Origin: Saposhnikovia divaricata
Taxonomy: Eukaryota; Streptophyta; Magnoliopsida; Apiales; Apiaceae
Reading direction: 5' to 3'
NCBI GenBank assembly: GCA_036435485.1
Contig: CM071598.1
Location: 205,013,148 to 205,077,147, forward strand
Length of the DNA: 64,000 nucleotides
The position numbers were made by a program, and so were the translations under genes. The notes beneath the pieces were generated by a model. The model had not been told where the DNA came from. It searched no databases and saw only the letters and a program-made list of their open reading frames with translations. This document shows positions 10,573-21,734 of this stretch, in pieces. How positions within the stretch are numbered: the stretch's first letter is position 1; the number at the start of each line of letters is the position of its first letter.

Positions 10573-11869
10573 TGTTGAGTATTGAATATACCAAAGAGAA
10601 TACAGAGGGGGTGAATGGATTCTCGACTTTTCTTTTGAATCTGCTTAGTCGTGTATGTGTTTTTGTGCTCAAACAAATATGAGTGCGGAAATATAAGACA
10701 CAACAACACAATACTCACTTTAATCTAATGTTTTATTAGATCAAAATGTTGCTACAACCCGAGAACACAATTTCGTATTCTCAGCTTCTTTCTCAGAGAG
10801 ATATTACTTTTAAAAACTATTGATCACTCTGTTTGATACTTGCTAAAGAAGTAGGGTTGTTCACTTATATCATGTGAACAACTTGCTTACAACAAATAAG
10901 GTAGCAAACAAATTTGCTTTCTATATGTGTCTATCCTATTTGAGTAAACATCCAAACTGCTACAGATTTGATTTCTTAGAACTCTGTTCAGATCCACTTC
11001 TTTAGCTCTTTTTCTCTTGTACTATCTCTCCAAGCTTCTTTGTAGGCTTTCCAACGTGCTTTACAATATGTGGTCCATAAAGCGTCTTGGCTTGTTGTAG
11101 GTTTCTGACTTGTACAATTCTTCAGTATTTTGTCTCCAAGATTGTAGTTGATAAGTAACTCTGTTGGTGATTCGAGAACTAGAATTGGCTTAATCGATAA
11201 CTCTGAGTTCTCGAATACTGTTGAGCTGACATATTGAATCACTTCTCGAATAAATCTTTTCTCCAGGAATCCTTGAGATATCGAATAGAGCATTTAACTT
11301 ATCGAATCCCTGAGATATCGAATAGAGCATTTTACTTATCGAATCCCTGAGATATCGAATAGCTTCCTGAGTCATTGAGATATCGAATGGAACATTGACT
11401 TGTTGACTCCTAGAGAACTCGAATGATACTTTGACTTGTTGACTTCTTGAGTTCTCGAATGAAGTAGTCGACATGTCGAATCTCTGAGATATCGAATGAG
11501 ATATCGAACAGTACTGTCAGAGATATCGAACAGTGTCTCTTGAGATATCGAATCCCTGACTTCTCGAAAGCTAGACTTCTCGAATAAGTACTTAGACAAA
11601 TCTTCATTCTTCAAAATCCAACTGTGTTTATTTTGACAGTCTTGGTCTTCAAGCTTGAGGCATGATCCTTGGAACTTCTTTCAAGCATTATTCTCTGACT
11701 TTAATTACAGTTACACAGGTGGAATTTGATGCCTGTTATAAGTACTACAACAAGTAGAAACTCTATAACTAGAGGTTCCCTCAGTTAAGAGGTCATGTAG
11801 GTAATGCAAAGCATTACAAACAATTAGGCTTGTTATTAGATATATACAGACATGCCTCTGTGACTAACA
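10573..11869 (-). repeat. LTR of element B with TCGAA-rich repeats
   Basis: 1297 bp; on the plus strand it reads TGTTGAGTATTGAATA ... TGACTAACA. The same sequence with moderate divergence forms the solo LTR at 19287-20578. The segment 11210-11585 contains 17 TCGAA motifs, many as GAGATATCGAAT, in irregular tandem arrangement. Apparent ORFs there are products of this periodicity, not genes. Confidence 0.9.
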
Positions 11870-12515
11870 AAAGGTAACGTGTTTTGGCAGAAAAAGGTAA
11901 TCGTCCATGATATTGGAAAAAGAGAGATTTTAGTTAAAGAAAAAAGAAAAGCTAACGTGGCTAAAAGGGTAACTGATTAGTTAATAGTAATTATAATATA
12001 ATTACTTTATTTAATTAAACAAAATTACTCGTAGTGTTTTTAAAAAAGAGAAATTTTAGTTAGATAAAATATAAAAGATATTGTATTTTACAATATAAAA
12101 AGGAAATTATTTTGTTTTGAAAAATAGAAAAGGTAATATTTTTAACGTGAAAAAGAAAATTGATTAATAAAGGAGAAATTTTATTTAGATAAAATATATA
12201 AGATATTATATTTTACCTAAAAAAGGAAATTATTTGGTTATTGAAAAATAGAAAAGATAATATGTTTAACCTGAAAAAGTAAATTGATTAATAAAGGATA
12301 TATTTAAGTTAGATAAATTATAAAAGATATTGTATTTTACCTGGGAAAAAAATTATTTAGTTATTGAAAAATAGAAAAGATAATATGTTTAACCTGAAAA
12401 ATGAAATTGATTAGTAGGATGGATTTTATCTGTAATTGAGCAAGGGTAAATAAGTAAAATCAACATGTACTGTACCGACCGACCAAACTTTTAATGTTTC
12501 GGCTTTTATATAATA
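11870..12515 (-). mobile_element. Helitron fragment interrupted by element B
   Basis: AT-rich DNA ending on the plus strand in AAACTTTTAATGTTTCGGC and TTTTATATAAT, the reverse complement of the Helitron 5' terminus (TCTATACTATTATATAAAAG) seen many times here. It contains internal repeats of an AAAAGGTAAT-type motif about 120-130 bp apart (11940-12400). The other end is cut by LTR B at 11869. Confidence 0.55.
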
Positions 12516-14058
12516 CTAGCTTATAACCCGTGCGATGCACGATTTTTTCTTTTGATATGTAATAAATTTAATTTTATGTTAAAATATATTTTTATATAAT
12601 AATTATTTACAATATTTTATTTTAAATTTAATATAAATTTAATTAATGATATGCATGCTTTAAAACTTATATTATAAAATTTTAAAATAAATATGTCGTT
12701 GATAGAATTCGAACCTTGAAATTTTAGTAAATTAATTTAATCTTATAATGTATCTAATCATTAGATCTAACGATTATGATTATTTACTAAAAATCTAATG
12801 GTCTATGATATTACTAAAAATCATAAATTAAATTTTAAAAAAATTTAACTAAAAAAGGGAATCGGCTAATTATCATAATTATATTATTTATTTTAATAAT
12901 TAGGATGATCGTGCCAAAAATTGAACCAACAAACTTTTGATGCCCATGCGATGCACGGGTTTCTTTTACTATGTTATAAATTTTATTTAATATTATAATT
13001 ATGTTTTTATATAATCATTATTTTTAATAATCTTTTTTATTGTAATTTAATATAATTTAATATATTCATGTTTACGGATTATACTAATGTTTCCTTATTA
13101 GAAACAACATATACGGATTTTTAATATATTTTATTAATAATTGAAAATTATGGTGTGATATTTTCGGGTATATATTAATGATTGTAAGATTAGTTTAAAT
13201 AAAAAAGGTAACGCATTTTAATTCGAAAGAAGATATTAATGATTGGAAATATGATACGATTGATGGTTTTAGGTGTTTATAAAAGGTAATATTTTCAATT
13301 AAAAGTAAATATGAAAAAGGCAATCGATTACTTATCATTAATTATATTATGTTATTATTTATTTAGGTGTTTTATTAGTATGGATATAGTATATATTTTT
13401 CTTTATAATGAAGGGTAAATTAATAAATTCACGAAGTTTCATAAAACAGGTACCAAAAATCTAACTCTATGATATTACTAAAAACCATCAATTAAAAGTA
13501 AATATTTTTTAAATAAAAAAGATAATTGGCTAAGTATCATTAATTATATTATTTATTTTAATAATTAGGATGACTGTGCCAAAAATCGAAACGACAAACT
13601 TTCGATTTTATTATATTTTATTAATAATTGAAAAATATGGTGTGATATTTTCGGGTATATATATTAATGATTGTAAGATTAGTTTTAAATCAAAAAGGTA
13701 ACGTGTTTTAATTTGAAAGGAATTATTAATGATTGAAAGATATGATTGTAAGATTAGTTTTAAATGAAAATGGTAATGCGTTTTAATTTTAAAGTAAATA
13801 TTAATGATTGGCAGATATAATACGATTGATGTTTTTAGGTCTTTAAAAAAGGTAATATTTTCAACTAAAAGTAATGTGAAAAAGGCAATCGACTAATTAC
13901 CATTAATTTATACTATGTTATTATTTGTTTTAATATAGACATTGTATATATTTTTCTTGATAATGAAGGGTAAATAAGTAAATTCACGACGTACCAAAAA
14001 ACAGGTACCAAAACTTTTAATGTTTCGGCTTTTATATAATAGTATATAATAGTATAGA
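12516..14058 (-). mobile_element. Non-autonomous Helitron
   Basis: Minus-strand 3' end: hairpin-forming CGTGCATCGCACGGG, then TTATAAG and terminal CTAG (plus 12516-12519), followed by T. Its 5' end, TCTATACTATTATA, is at 14058. 1543 bp, no helicase or Rep coding. A second hairpin-like sequence (ATGCGATGCACGGG, about 12946-12960) suggests an older nested end. It sits in the 5' terminus of the preceding Helitron fragment. It is one arm of a large inverted repeat with 29181-30778. Confidence 0.75.
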
Positions 14059-15627
14059 AGTATAAGAGGGATTTTGTCCAAAACTTTGATAATCAGTATT
14101 TAGTCATTCGTACGACAAAGATCTTAAAATAAATAGATGAAACCCGTTGGATCTATCATAAAAAAAATATTTTATATTATAACATGTTATAAACTAAAAA
14201 GTGTATTATTTTGAAATACGAAAATGTATATGTTAATTATTTCAATCATATATTATTAGATTTTTTACATTGAATAGCATTATCAATATGTAGGACTTCT
14301 ACATTGAATAAGATTAATGTAAAAATTCTAACTATATTTTCTCTTGAGATTCTAATTATTTTCATTTGAATAATAATTATTAAATCATCAATAAATTAAA
14401 AATAATTTTATGAGGTTCGCGTGGATTGTAAAATCATCCAAATCTGAATTCTAGATCTTAAGATAAAGCCCAAATAGTAAATATGAATTTTTTTATACTA
14501 ATAAAAAATATCAATTTTAATACAAACTTTTTAATTATATCCTTTTCAGATTATAATTTTATTTTTAAAATTCAGTTATAATACAACCATTACTAATAAG
14601 TGTAAGAGGGATTCTGTCCAAGAATTTGATAATCGGTAGTTTCGTCCTCCGTACGACAAAGATCTTAAAATAAAAAGATCAAAACCTTTGGATCTAGCAT
14701 AAAAAATATTTTATATTTTAATATGTTATAAACTAAAAAGTGTATTTATATTGAAATACGAAAATATATATGTCAATGATTTAAATCATATATAATTAGG
14801 TTTTTTACATTAAATAGCAATATCAATGTAGGATTTCTAAATTAAAATGATTAATGTAAAAATTCGTAATAATATTTTCTCTTGAGATTCTAAGTACTTA
14901 TATTTGAATAATAATTATTAAATCATCACTAAATTAAAGATAATTTTATGAGGTTCGGGTGGATTGTAAAATCATCCAAATCTGATTTATAGAACTCAAA
15001 AAAAAACCCTAAATAGTAAATATGATTTTTTTAATACTAATAAAAAGTAAATAAAATTCAATTCTAATACAACCTTTTTTAATTATATCATTTTCAGATT
15101 ATAATTTTCATTTTAAAAATATGTCAATGATTTAAATCATATATAATTAGGTTTTTTTACATTGAATATCAATATCAATGTTGGACTTTTACATTTTATA
15201 GGATTAATGTAAAAATTTGTAATTATATTTTCTCTTGAGATTCTGAGTATTTACATTTGAATACTAATTATTAAATCATAACTAAATTAAAAATAATTTC
15301 ATGAGATTTGCGTGGATTGTAAAATCATCCAAATCTGATTTATAGATCTCAAGATAAAGCCCAAATAGTAAATATGAATTTTTTTTAATACTAATAAAAA
15401 AATAAATAAAATTCAATTTTAATACAAACGTTTTTAATTATATCCTTGTAATTTTCTTTTTAAAATTAAATTCTAATACAACCTTTTTTTTAATTATATC
15501 CTTTTCAGATTATAATTTTTTTTAATGTGATCTAATCTTGATCGTATCTTTTTAATCCAATGGATCATATGATTTTGGTAGTACAGCGACCAGACCAAAA
15601 ATTTGGATGAGATCCCTCTTATGCTTA
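14059..15627. mobile_element. TIR element with three tandem modules (left inverted arm)
   Basis: Ends are inverted: TATAAGAGGGATTTTGTCC at 14062 and, reversed, CATAAGAGGGATCTCATCC at 15604-15624. A second internal terminus, GTGTAAGAGGGATTCTGTCC, lies near 14601. Three related modules of about 400-530 bp (14060-14590, 14602-15115, 15118-15530) share motifs such as TTCTCTTGAGATTCT and TGTAAAATCATCCAAATCTG. No ORF. The superfamily cannot be fixed because target duplications are not clear. A single-module copy is at 32230-32871. Confidence 0.65.
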
Positions 15628-15645
15628 TTATATTATTATATATAA

Positions 15646-16292
15646 CTAGCTTATAGCCCGTGCGATGCACGGTATTTTTTTAATTTTTTTTATTTAATAA
15701 ATAAATTTTTGTGTATTTTACTTTGAAAATTGCTATTTTAATATATGAGTCATGGGAATTATTTGAGTAAAGTTGAGAGTTAATTTTTAAATAGTTTACA
15801 TACGATTTTAAATTTTATTAATGACATTTTAAAAAAATTAAATCCTTAAATTAATTTTTTTATCATTACAACGTTAAACCCATATAAGTAATCAATTTTG
15901 TTTGAATTTTTTAAATTATTTACATTAATATATTCTATTTTCAAAAAGTATTTAAAATTTATATCTTGATATTAAAATTTATGTATAAAATTTATTATCT
16001 AAATTGATTCAACAATTGATTAATTATCTGGGCCAAATGTATGTGGGGATTGTCGACCTGGCTTTTGTTTGTACTTAACATATAAACATTTTTTTTATTT
16101 CTTTTTGGAAATTGCTGTTTTATAGAATTTGCTATTGTTTTGGTCTTTGTTATTGAGGTTATGTTGTGAAGCATTATAATGGTAGATTTGCTATAGACAT
16201 AATAGTTTATATTGTGATAGGAGAATGTTAATATTACAAACAAATGACATCATTATTGGTTTTAGTAGAAATATATATCTTTCAAATTTTTT
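15646..16292 (-). mobile_element. Helitron 3' end and decayed body
   Basis: Plus CTAGCTTATAGCCCG at 15646, then TGCGATGCACGG: the reverse complement of hairpin plus CTAG, so a minus-strand Helitron 3' terminus. The body runs right into AT-rich sequence; I could not find its 5' end. The retroposon at 16310 is inserted in it. Confidence 0.55.
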
Positions 16293-16309
16293 AAAGATGT
16301 AAAATTGTA

Positions 16310-16901
16310 TTCTTAAGATATAAGAGTAGACACGAGAAAAGGCCGATGAGAGTCGACTCTCTCATCTAAATCCTAGCAGCCGCCACACTAATTTCTTCAT
16401 ACATATCCCATCTCTCTTCCTTCTCCTCCATTCACCAATCCACTCCAGTGCTTTCATTCTCTCAAATGAACCCATAATTTCTATTATTGTTTTATTTTTC
16501 AATAAATTCGTGCTTTTGTTCCAAAAGCTATGGTTTTTGTCTCCATCTTTTTAGTGTTTCGTTGTTTTGATGTTTTTATGTATGGTGGTGTTGGGTATTT
16601 TGATAATGAATTCTACGGTGTTTTGGGGAATCTGGAAAGTCCATATCGACGCTGGAACGGTGGTTACCTCCAGCCTCAGTTGGTGCAACTGATGTGTCCG
16701 AACATTGGATTATCACCTGTTTTTTATGTGCCATATGCTACTATTTTCAGGAATGTTGGTGTTTTTGGATGTCTCGGACGCCTTTGTATTCATTTTTAAT
16801 GTCAAGAAGAATATTTTTATTCAGTATGTCAGTTAGGGGTTTGTGCTGATTGAACCACATTCAAGTTATTCATGAAATCTATTTTAAATTTGTCAAAAAA
16901 A
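16310..16901 (+). mobile_element. Poly(A) retroposon with 17-bp target duplication (family R1)
   Basis: Flanked by a perfect direct repeat AAAGATGTAAAATTGTA (16293-16309 and 16902-16918), and ending TTTGTCAAAAAAAAAA. The inside has a CT-rich 5' part (TCTCTCTTCCTTCTCCTCC) and a segment GGGGAATCTGGAAAGTC ... GCTGG.ACGGTGG shared with the insertion at 31066-31870. The 89-codon open frame (16530-16799) has no recognisable domain. Poly(A) and long target duplication mark LINE-type mobilisation of a non-autonomous element. Confidence 0.8.
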
Positions 16902-16918
16902 AAAGATGTAAAATTGTA

Positions 16919-17531
16919 GTAAGTATATGTCATATTAATTTTGCAAGTTTATCATGTCTCATACCGTTTTAAAGTTCTAATATCAAAGTTTAGAAATTTA
17001 ATAAATTAAAATTAAATTAAAATTCAACAACATGACTATGTATAATTACTATCTACAATTATTTATAAATTATTTATGAATTATATATAGTAATTATCTA
17101 TAGTAGGTTATAAGTTAGTATAATAAATTAAAGATTATTTTGTTAATTTCATATGGACTGTAAAATCGTCCAAATCATTTTACGAATTGAAAATAGAGCA
17201 TAAATATTGAATTGAACATGTACAATTTTATATATATATCAATTTTTTAATAAGAATTTGATATGTAAATTAATAAAAAATAAATATTAAAAGAATTAAT
17301 ATAATTATAAATATTAAAAAAATGAACCGTGCATTATAGGGGTTATGAAAATATTTGTATTATAATTTATTTATAAATTATTAAATCATTTATAATAATT
17401 TGATATGATTAAATTTAGATGCACGAATATTTTTTTCATTTTTTTATTTAGTAAATCATTTTTTTTGTGAATTGATATTAAAATAGCTATTTAATAATTT
17501 TTTATTAAATTGCTATTTAATAATTTTGAGA

Positions 17532-17586
<55 letters not shown>

Positions 17587-18132
17587 TAAAGATATATCAT
17601 TAAATAATTATATTTTTTTATTAATGTTAAGTTAAGAATTTCAAATTTTGTAAAAATCATTGCAATGTTAAACTGATATAAGTAATAAATTATCTTTAAA
17701 ATTTTCTTTTCCTTATTTACATTAATATATTCTATTTTAAAAACAATGTCTAAATATTTGTATCCTGATATTAAAAATTCTGTGTAAAATTTTAAATATT
17801 ATTTTGTGTTTTGTAGGTTGCAGATTTGTGAATATAAATTATTTGAAATTTTTAAATTTAAGTTTCCCACTTTAATTGACAATTTTTTTGAAAAACGTAA
17901 TCGTAACATTTTTTATAATATTTTCCATTTGAAATTTTTAAGCTAAAAAACTTAAAATAATATTTTTTTAATTTAAGTAGTTTTTTTTATTCTTAAACAA
18001 CAAATAAATATAAATGTTCAAAGGATAGGAATTTAGATTTGAAATCAAAATATAGTCCAAACAAAATTCATTGTCTTATTTTTATGTTTGAAATACAAAA
18101 TTTATCTTATATTTTACATAACATGAGTCCCC
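16919..18132. other. AT-rich DNA with Helitron-like remains, no gene seen
   Basis: Very AT-rich. 17138-17345 resembles, in part, the 3' half of the Helitron ending at 42316 (AATTAATATAATTATA...ACCGTGCATTATAGGGG), now decayed. It is also inversely similar to about 27175-27370. No open frame of substance. Confidence 0.5.
17532..17585. repeat. (AAT)n microsatellite
   Basis: About 17-18 uninterrupted AAT units in AT-rich DNA. Confidence 0.95.
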
Positions 18133-18697
18133 TTCTAGAGAGAACTTGTTAGATAGAGAATTGGAGAGAACCATATAATTTTTTCTGATTCTATAGTAGA
18201 ACCAAATTTGTTCTTTAATTTTTTATTGCAAATTTTTTTTTAAATTTCAAAAAAAAATTCTGACCTGCCACGTCATCACTGCCACGTCAGCAGTGATGAC
18301 GTGGCACTGCCACGTGTCACTGCCATGTCAGCAGTGACGTCATCACTGTTGACGTGGCAGTACCACGTCATCACTACTGAAGTCACTGATGATGTGGCAG
18401 TGTCACACCAGCACTTCTGTCGTCACTGCTGACGTGGCAGTGGCACGTCAGCAGTGACGTGGCAGTGCCACGTCAGCAGACTTTTTTATAAAAAAAATAT
18501 TTTTTAAAAATTTAAATTTAAAAAAAAAAAATTGGTTCTTTTACAGAATCAGCAAATTGGTCTTTTTTTAATTATAGAACCAAAAAGAATTGGTATTTTT
18601 TTTATAAAACCAAAAAAATTAGAACTTTGATTCTATTATAGAATCATAAAATTGGTAGTTCTCTCATATTCTCCATATAAGGAGGTCCTCTCTAGAA
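18133..18697. mobile_element. TIR element (MITE-like) carrying an ACGT-core array
   Basis: About 565 bp. The ends are inverted: TTCTAGAGAGAACTTGTTAG at 18133 and, on the other strand from 18697, TTCTAGAGAGGACCTCCTTA; similarity continues for about 50 bp (GAGAATTGGAGAGAACC / GAGAATATGAGAGAACT, then AATTTT). Inner arms hold inverted repeats of GAATC/AGAACCAA sequence. The GC-rich centre is an irregular array of TGACGTGGCAGTGCCACGTCA-type palindromes. No ORF; no clear target duplication, so the superfamily is open. Confidence 0.65.
18267..18478. repeat. Dense array of ACGT-core (G-box/C-box type) motifs
   Basis: Eleven ACGT cores in about 212 bp, mostly as GCCACGTCA or TGACGTGGC, spaced by CAGTG/CAGCAGTGA. 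These match the consensus bound by plant bZIP factors (G-box, C/G hybrid, ABRE-like). The array is strongly self-complementary. Binding is inferred from the motif alone. Confidence 0.75.
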
Positions 18698-19149
18698 TAA
18701 TGGCCTACATAATAGTTTATTTAATAGGTCGTATCTTAAAAAAGAGTAGTGTGACATTTTTATATTTAATTTAGTAATTAATGTATTTGCGGTCACTAAT
18801 ATTGAAATATATTTATGATATTTTTTATTTGTAAATTGTTTTTGTGAAATTTTTCTTTTTATTAAAATTTTAATAAATTTGGATTTTTTTTGTCAAAAAT
18901 AAAAAAATTTGGAGTTAGACAATTGATAATGAAAAATATTTTTTTTATAGACATTTTTATTTTTTATTGATAATAAAAATATATTATGTTATTTTTTTAT
19001 TTGATGTATTAGGAATTTTTTTCCAATTCATTGTAGACATTTTTCCAATTCATACTAATGTTGTATGTATAGATTTTTGATAGAATAATGTAATTATAAT
19101 TGTATTAGGATTTTTTTTTCAATTCATTGTAGACATTTTTTCAATTCAT

Positions 19150-19227
19150 AGACATCTTTTTTATTTGTTTATTTTTAATTGATTTTATTTGTTTATACAT
19201 ATTTTATTTGTTTATACTAAATTAAAA
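19150..19227. repeat. Direct repeat unit left of the epimerase fragment (copy 1)
   Basis: ATCTTTTTTATTTGTTTA ... TTTATACTAAATTAAA recurs at about 20776-20863. Copy 2 is followed by ATTTAGTTCTAATGATGAAG (20877-20912), whose partner lies at 20723-20758, directly after the epimerase fragment. Confidence 0.75.
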
Positions 19228-20724
19228 GAAGACATGTTTTGTCATGAATTTCATCTTGTCGATCTTAGAGTCATGGATAACTGTTTCGTTGAGTATTGAA
19301 TACAGTAAAAGAATACAGAGGGGGGGTGAATGGATTCTTGAACTTTTCTTTGTTCTTGAATCTTTGCAACAAGATATGTGTTTAGTGTGTGAGATATGTA
19401 AGTGCAGATAACAAAGACAAACACAACACAATATCACTTTAATCTAATATTTTATTAGATAAAGATTTTGCTACAATCTGTGAATACAAATGGTAGTATT
19501 CTCAGCTTCGTTTTTCTTAGAGAGATATTTCTTGAGATGTATCTTGAAAAACTTATCACTACTAGCTAAGGAAGTGTGGCTGTATCCTTATAGACATGGA
19601 TACACCTACTTATTACAAATAAGGTACGTAAACAAAATACTTTCCAGTCTGTCTATCTTATTTGAGTAAGAGTCCAAACGGCTACAGATTTGACTTTGCA
19701 AAGCCTGTTCAGATCCACTTCTTTAGCTCCTTGTCCCTTTGTCTTATCTCTCCAAGCTTCTTTGTAGGATTTCCAATCTGCTTTATAGTACATAGTCAAA
19801 TAAAGCGTCTCGGCTTGTTGCAGGTTTCTGACTTGTACAATTCTTCAGTATTTTGTCTCCAAGAATGTATTCGAGAAGTGGCTAAGTGATTGATTCGAGA
19901 ACTCGAATTAACTTAATCGATAACTCTGAGTTCTCGAATAGTGTTATATTGACATATCGAATCACTTCTCGAATAGCTCTTTTCTCTTGGATTCCTTGAG
20001 ATATCGAATAGAGCATTTTGACATATCGAATCCCTGAGATGTCGAATAGCTTCTTTAGTCCTTGAGATATCGAATAGATCATTGACTTGTTGACTCTTAG
20101 AGAACTCGAATGATGCTTTGACTTGTTGACTCCATGAGTTCTCGAATAGAGTAATAGACATATCGAATCTCTGAGATATCGAATGAGATATCGAACAGTG
20201 TATTCAGAGATATCGAATAGTGTCTTCTGAGATATCGAATCTCTGACTTCTCGAATGCTAGACTTCTCGAATAGACAAATGTATTTCTCGAATTGGTACT
20301 TAGGTAAATTCTTCATTTCTTCAAATCCCAACTGTGATTATTTAGCAGTCTTTATCTCCTTGCTTGAGGCATGAACCTTGGAACTTCTTTCAAGCATTAT
20401 TCTTGACTTTATAATTACAGTAACACTACTAGAATTTGGTGCCTATTACAAGTACAGAACAAATAGAAACTCTACAACTAGAGGTTCCCTCAGTCAAGTG
20501 GTCATGTAGGTAATGCATAGCATTACACATACTTAGGCTTGTTATTAGATGTATTCAGGCATGCCTCTGTGACTAACATGTTTGAAAGTTACTCAGAATG
20601 TTGATCATGTGTTTAATCTTGCTGTTGATATGGGAGGCATGGGCTTCATTCAGTCTAATCACTCGGTGATCATGTACAACACCACCATGATCAGTTTCAA
20701 CATGCTTGTAGCTGGAAGGATCAA
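19228..20724 (+). pseudogene. GME: GDP-mannose 3,5-epimerase exon fragment, split by a solo LTR
   Basis: The pieces 19228-19286 and 20579-20724 read in one frame across the insertion: EDMFCHEFHLVDLRVMDNC, then LKVTQNVDHVFNLAVDMGGM, GFIQSNHSVIMYN, ISFNMLVAGRIN. This is the NAD-binding N-terminal region of plant GDP-mannose 3,5-epimerase, the extended SDR enzyme of vitamin C and cell-wall sugar synthesis. About 66 codons remain, with a few non-family residues (for example Val for Ala in NLAVD) but no stop before the fragment runs into non-homologous sequence after RIN. Flanks are not the gene's introns but repeated AT-rich sequence, so this is a transposed or captured fragment. Confidence 0.85.
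19287..20578 (-). mobile_element. Solo LTR of the element B (Sirevirus-like) family
   Basis: Same family as 10573-11869: reads CGTTGAGTATTGAATACA ... GTGACTAACA with the TCGAA-rich middle (19870-20290). It is flanked by a perfect 5-bp target duplication TGTTT (19282-19286, 20579-20583). Its first base is C where the family has T. No internal sequence, so it arose by LTR-LTR recombination after insertion into the epimerase fragment. Confidence 0.92.
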
Positions 20725-21090
20725 TTTAGTTTTAATGATGAAGAAACAAAAACATGTCGCTAGAATTTGTACTATAGCCATCTTTTTTATTTGTTTATGT
20801 ATTAATTTGTAATTGATTTTATTTGTTTAAACATATTTTATTTGTTTATACTAAATTAAAGATATTTTTAAATATAATTTAGTTCTAATGATGAAGAAAC
20901 AAAAACAAATCGATGAAGAAAGGGTATTATAGTAAATTAACAAAGTGAAAATTATAATAAATATATAAGGATATAATTTATAATCCAACGGATGACTTTT
21001 AATCAAATTTTTTAATCCAACGGATCATATGCTTTTGGTAGTACAGACCAAAAAATTGGATAAGATCTCCCTTACGCTTATTATATATAA
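20725..21090. repeat. Duplicated filler and TIR-element terminus
   Basis: Holds the second copy of the direct repeats flanking the epimerase fragment (20776-20863, 20877-20912). From 20980 it holds CCAACGGATCATATG, GGTAGTACAGACC, AAAAAATTGGATAAGATCTC and CCTTACGCTTAT, the terminus of the TIR family seen at 15540-15627. No gene. Confidence 0.65.
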
Positions 21091-21734
21091 GGTATTAATG
21101 ATATAATGATTATCTAAAAATATAAATATTTAAACATACAAAAAAAATAATTGAAATTATGTTAAAAAGATGAGAACTCTAAAAATAATTGAAAAATTGA
21201 TCTATGTTATATATAAAAAAGTAACATATTTAACATTAAATAAAATAAAAGGAGATATAAATTTCTAAATCATAAATGTTACAAAACTATAATAATTCTT
21301 TATAATGATCAATTAGACTATAACTCGATTATAGAGTATGGTTTATATGAATTTTTATATAATATGACAAATTGATCATTATAATATATAATGATTGAGT
21401 ACTTATATCAGTATACGATAAAATCAAAAAAATTGATTGTAAATTTCATATACATACATGGGTCATTAAGTTCGTTTTACCATATTTAACATCAACTGAA
21501 ATATTTATAAATTTTTAAAATTGAGTCAAAAATAATTCAAAATATAAAATTAAAAAATGGTATGTAAAATTACAAAATAAATATTAAATATTAGATAAAT
21601 TGAAGTCTTATCGTTTATCATATTTTTAACTACAAAATTATTTGAATATATATACAATTTTGGACTATAAATTTGCACGGGCTTTTACGCTAATTTTAAT
21701 AAAAAAAAAACTAAAAATGTGCCCTTAAATTTTT

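Larger units (their letters stand above)
5587..11869 (-). mobile_element. Element B: Sirevirus-like Ty1/copia retrotransposon, lacking RT core and 3' LTR
   Basis: Read on the minus strand: LTR (11869-10573), primer binding site, long gag with two zinc knuckles, protease, integrase, the first part of RT, then a jump into a downstream coiled-coil reading frame, ending at the junction with LTR A. Long gag, copia order and an extra ORF downstream of pol are typical of the Sirevirus/Maximus lineage. The right LTR edge lies in Helitron sequence (11870 on), so B inserted into a Helitron. Confidence 0.85.

Noticed and set aside
10988..11614. Open frames with repeated ISQ/SIREV residues as coding
   Set aside because: They are translations of the TCGAA-rich LTR repeats; the same appears in the solo LTR at 19882-20331.
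16530..16799. 89-codon open frame as a gene
   Set aside because: Part of the same retroposon family; its counterpart at 31 kb is not conserved as protein.
18133..18697. Assignment of the ACGT-array element to a transposon superfamily
   Set aside because: Inverted ends are clear but flanking sequences give no convincing target duplication.
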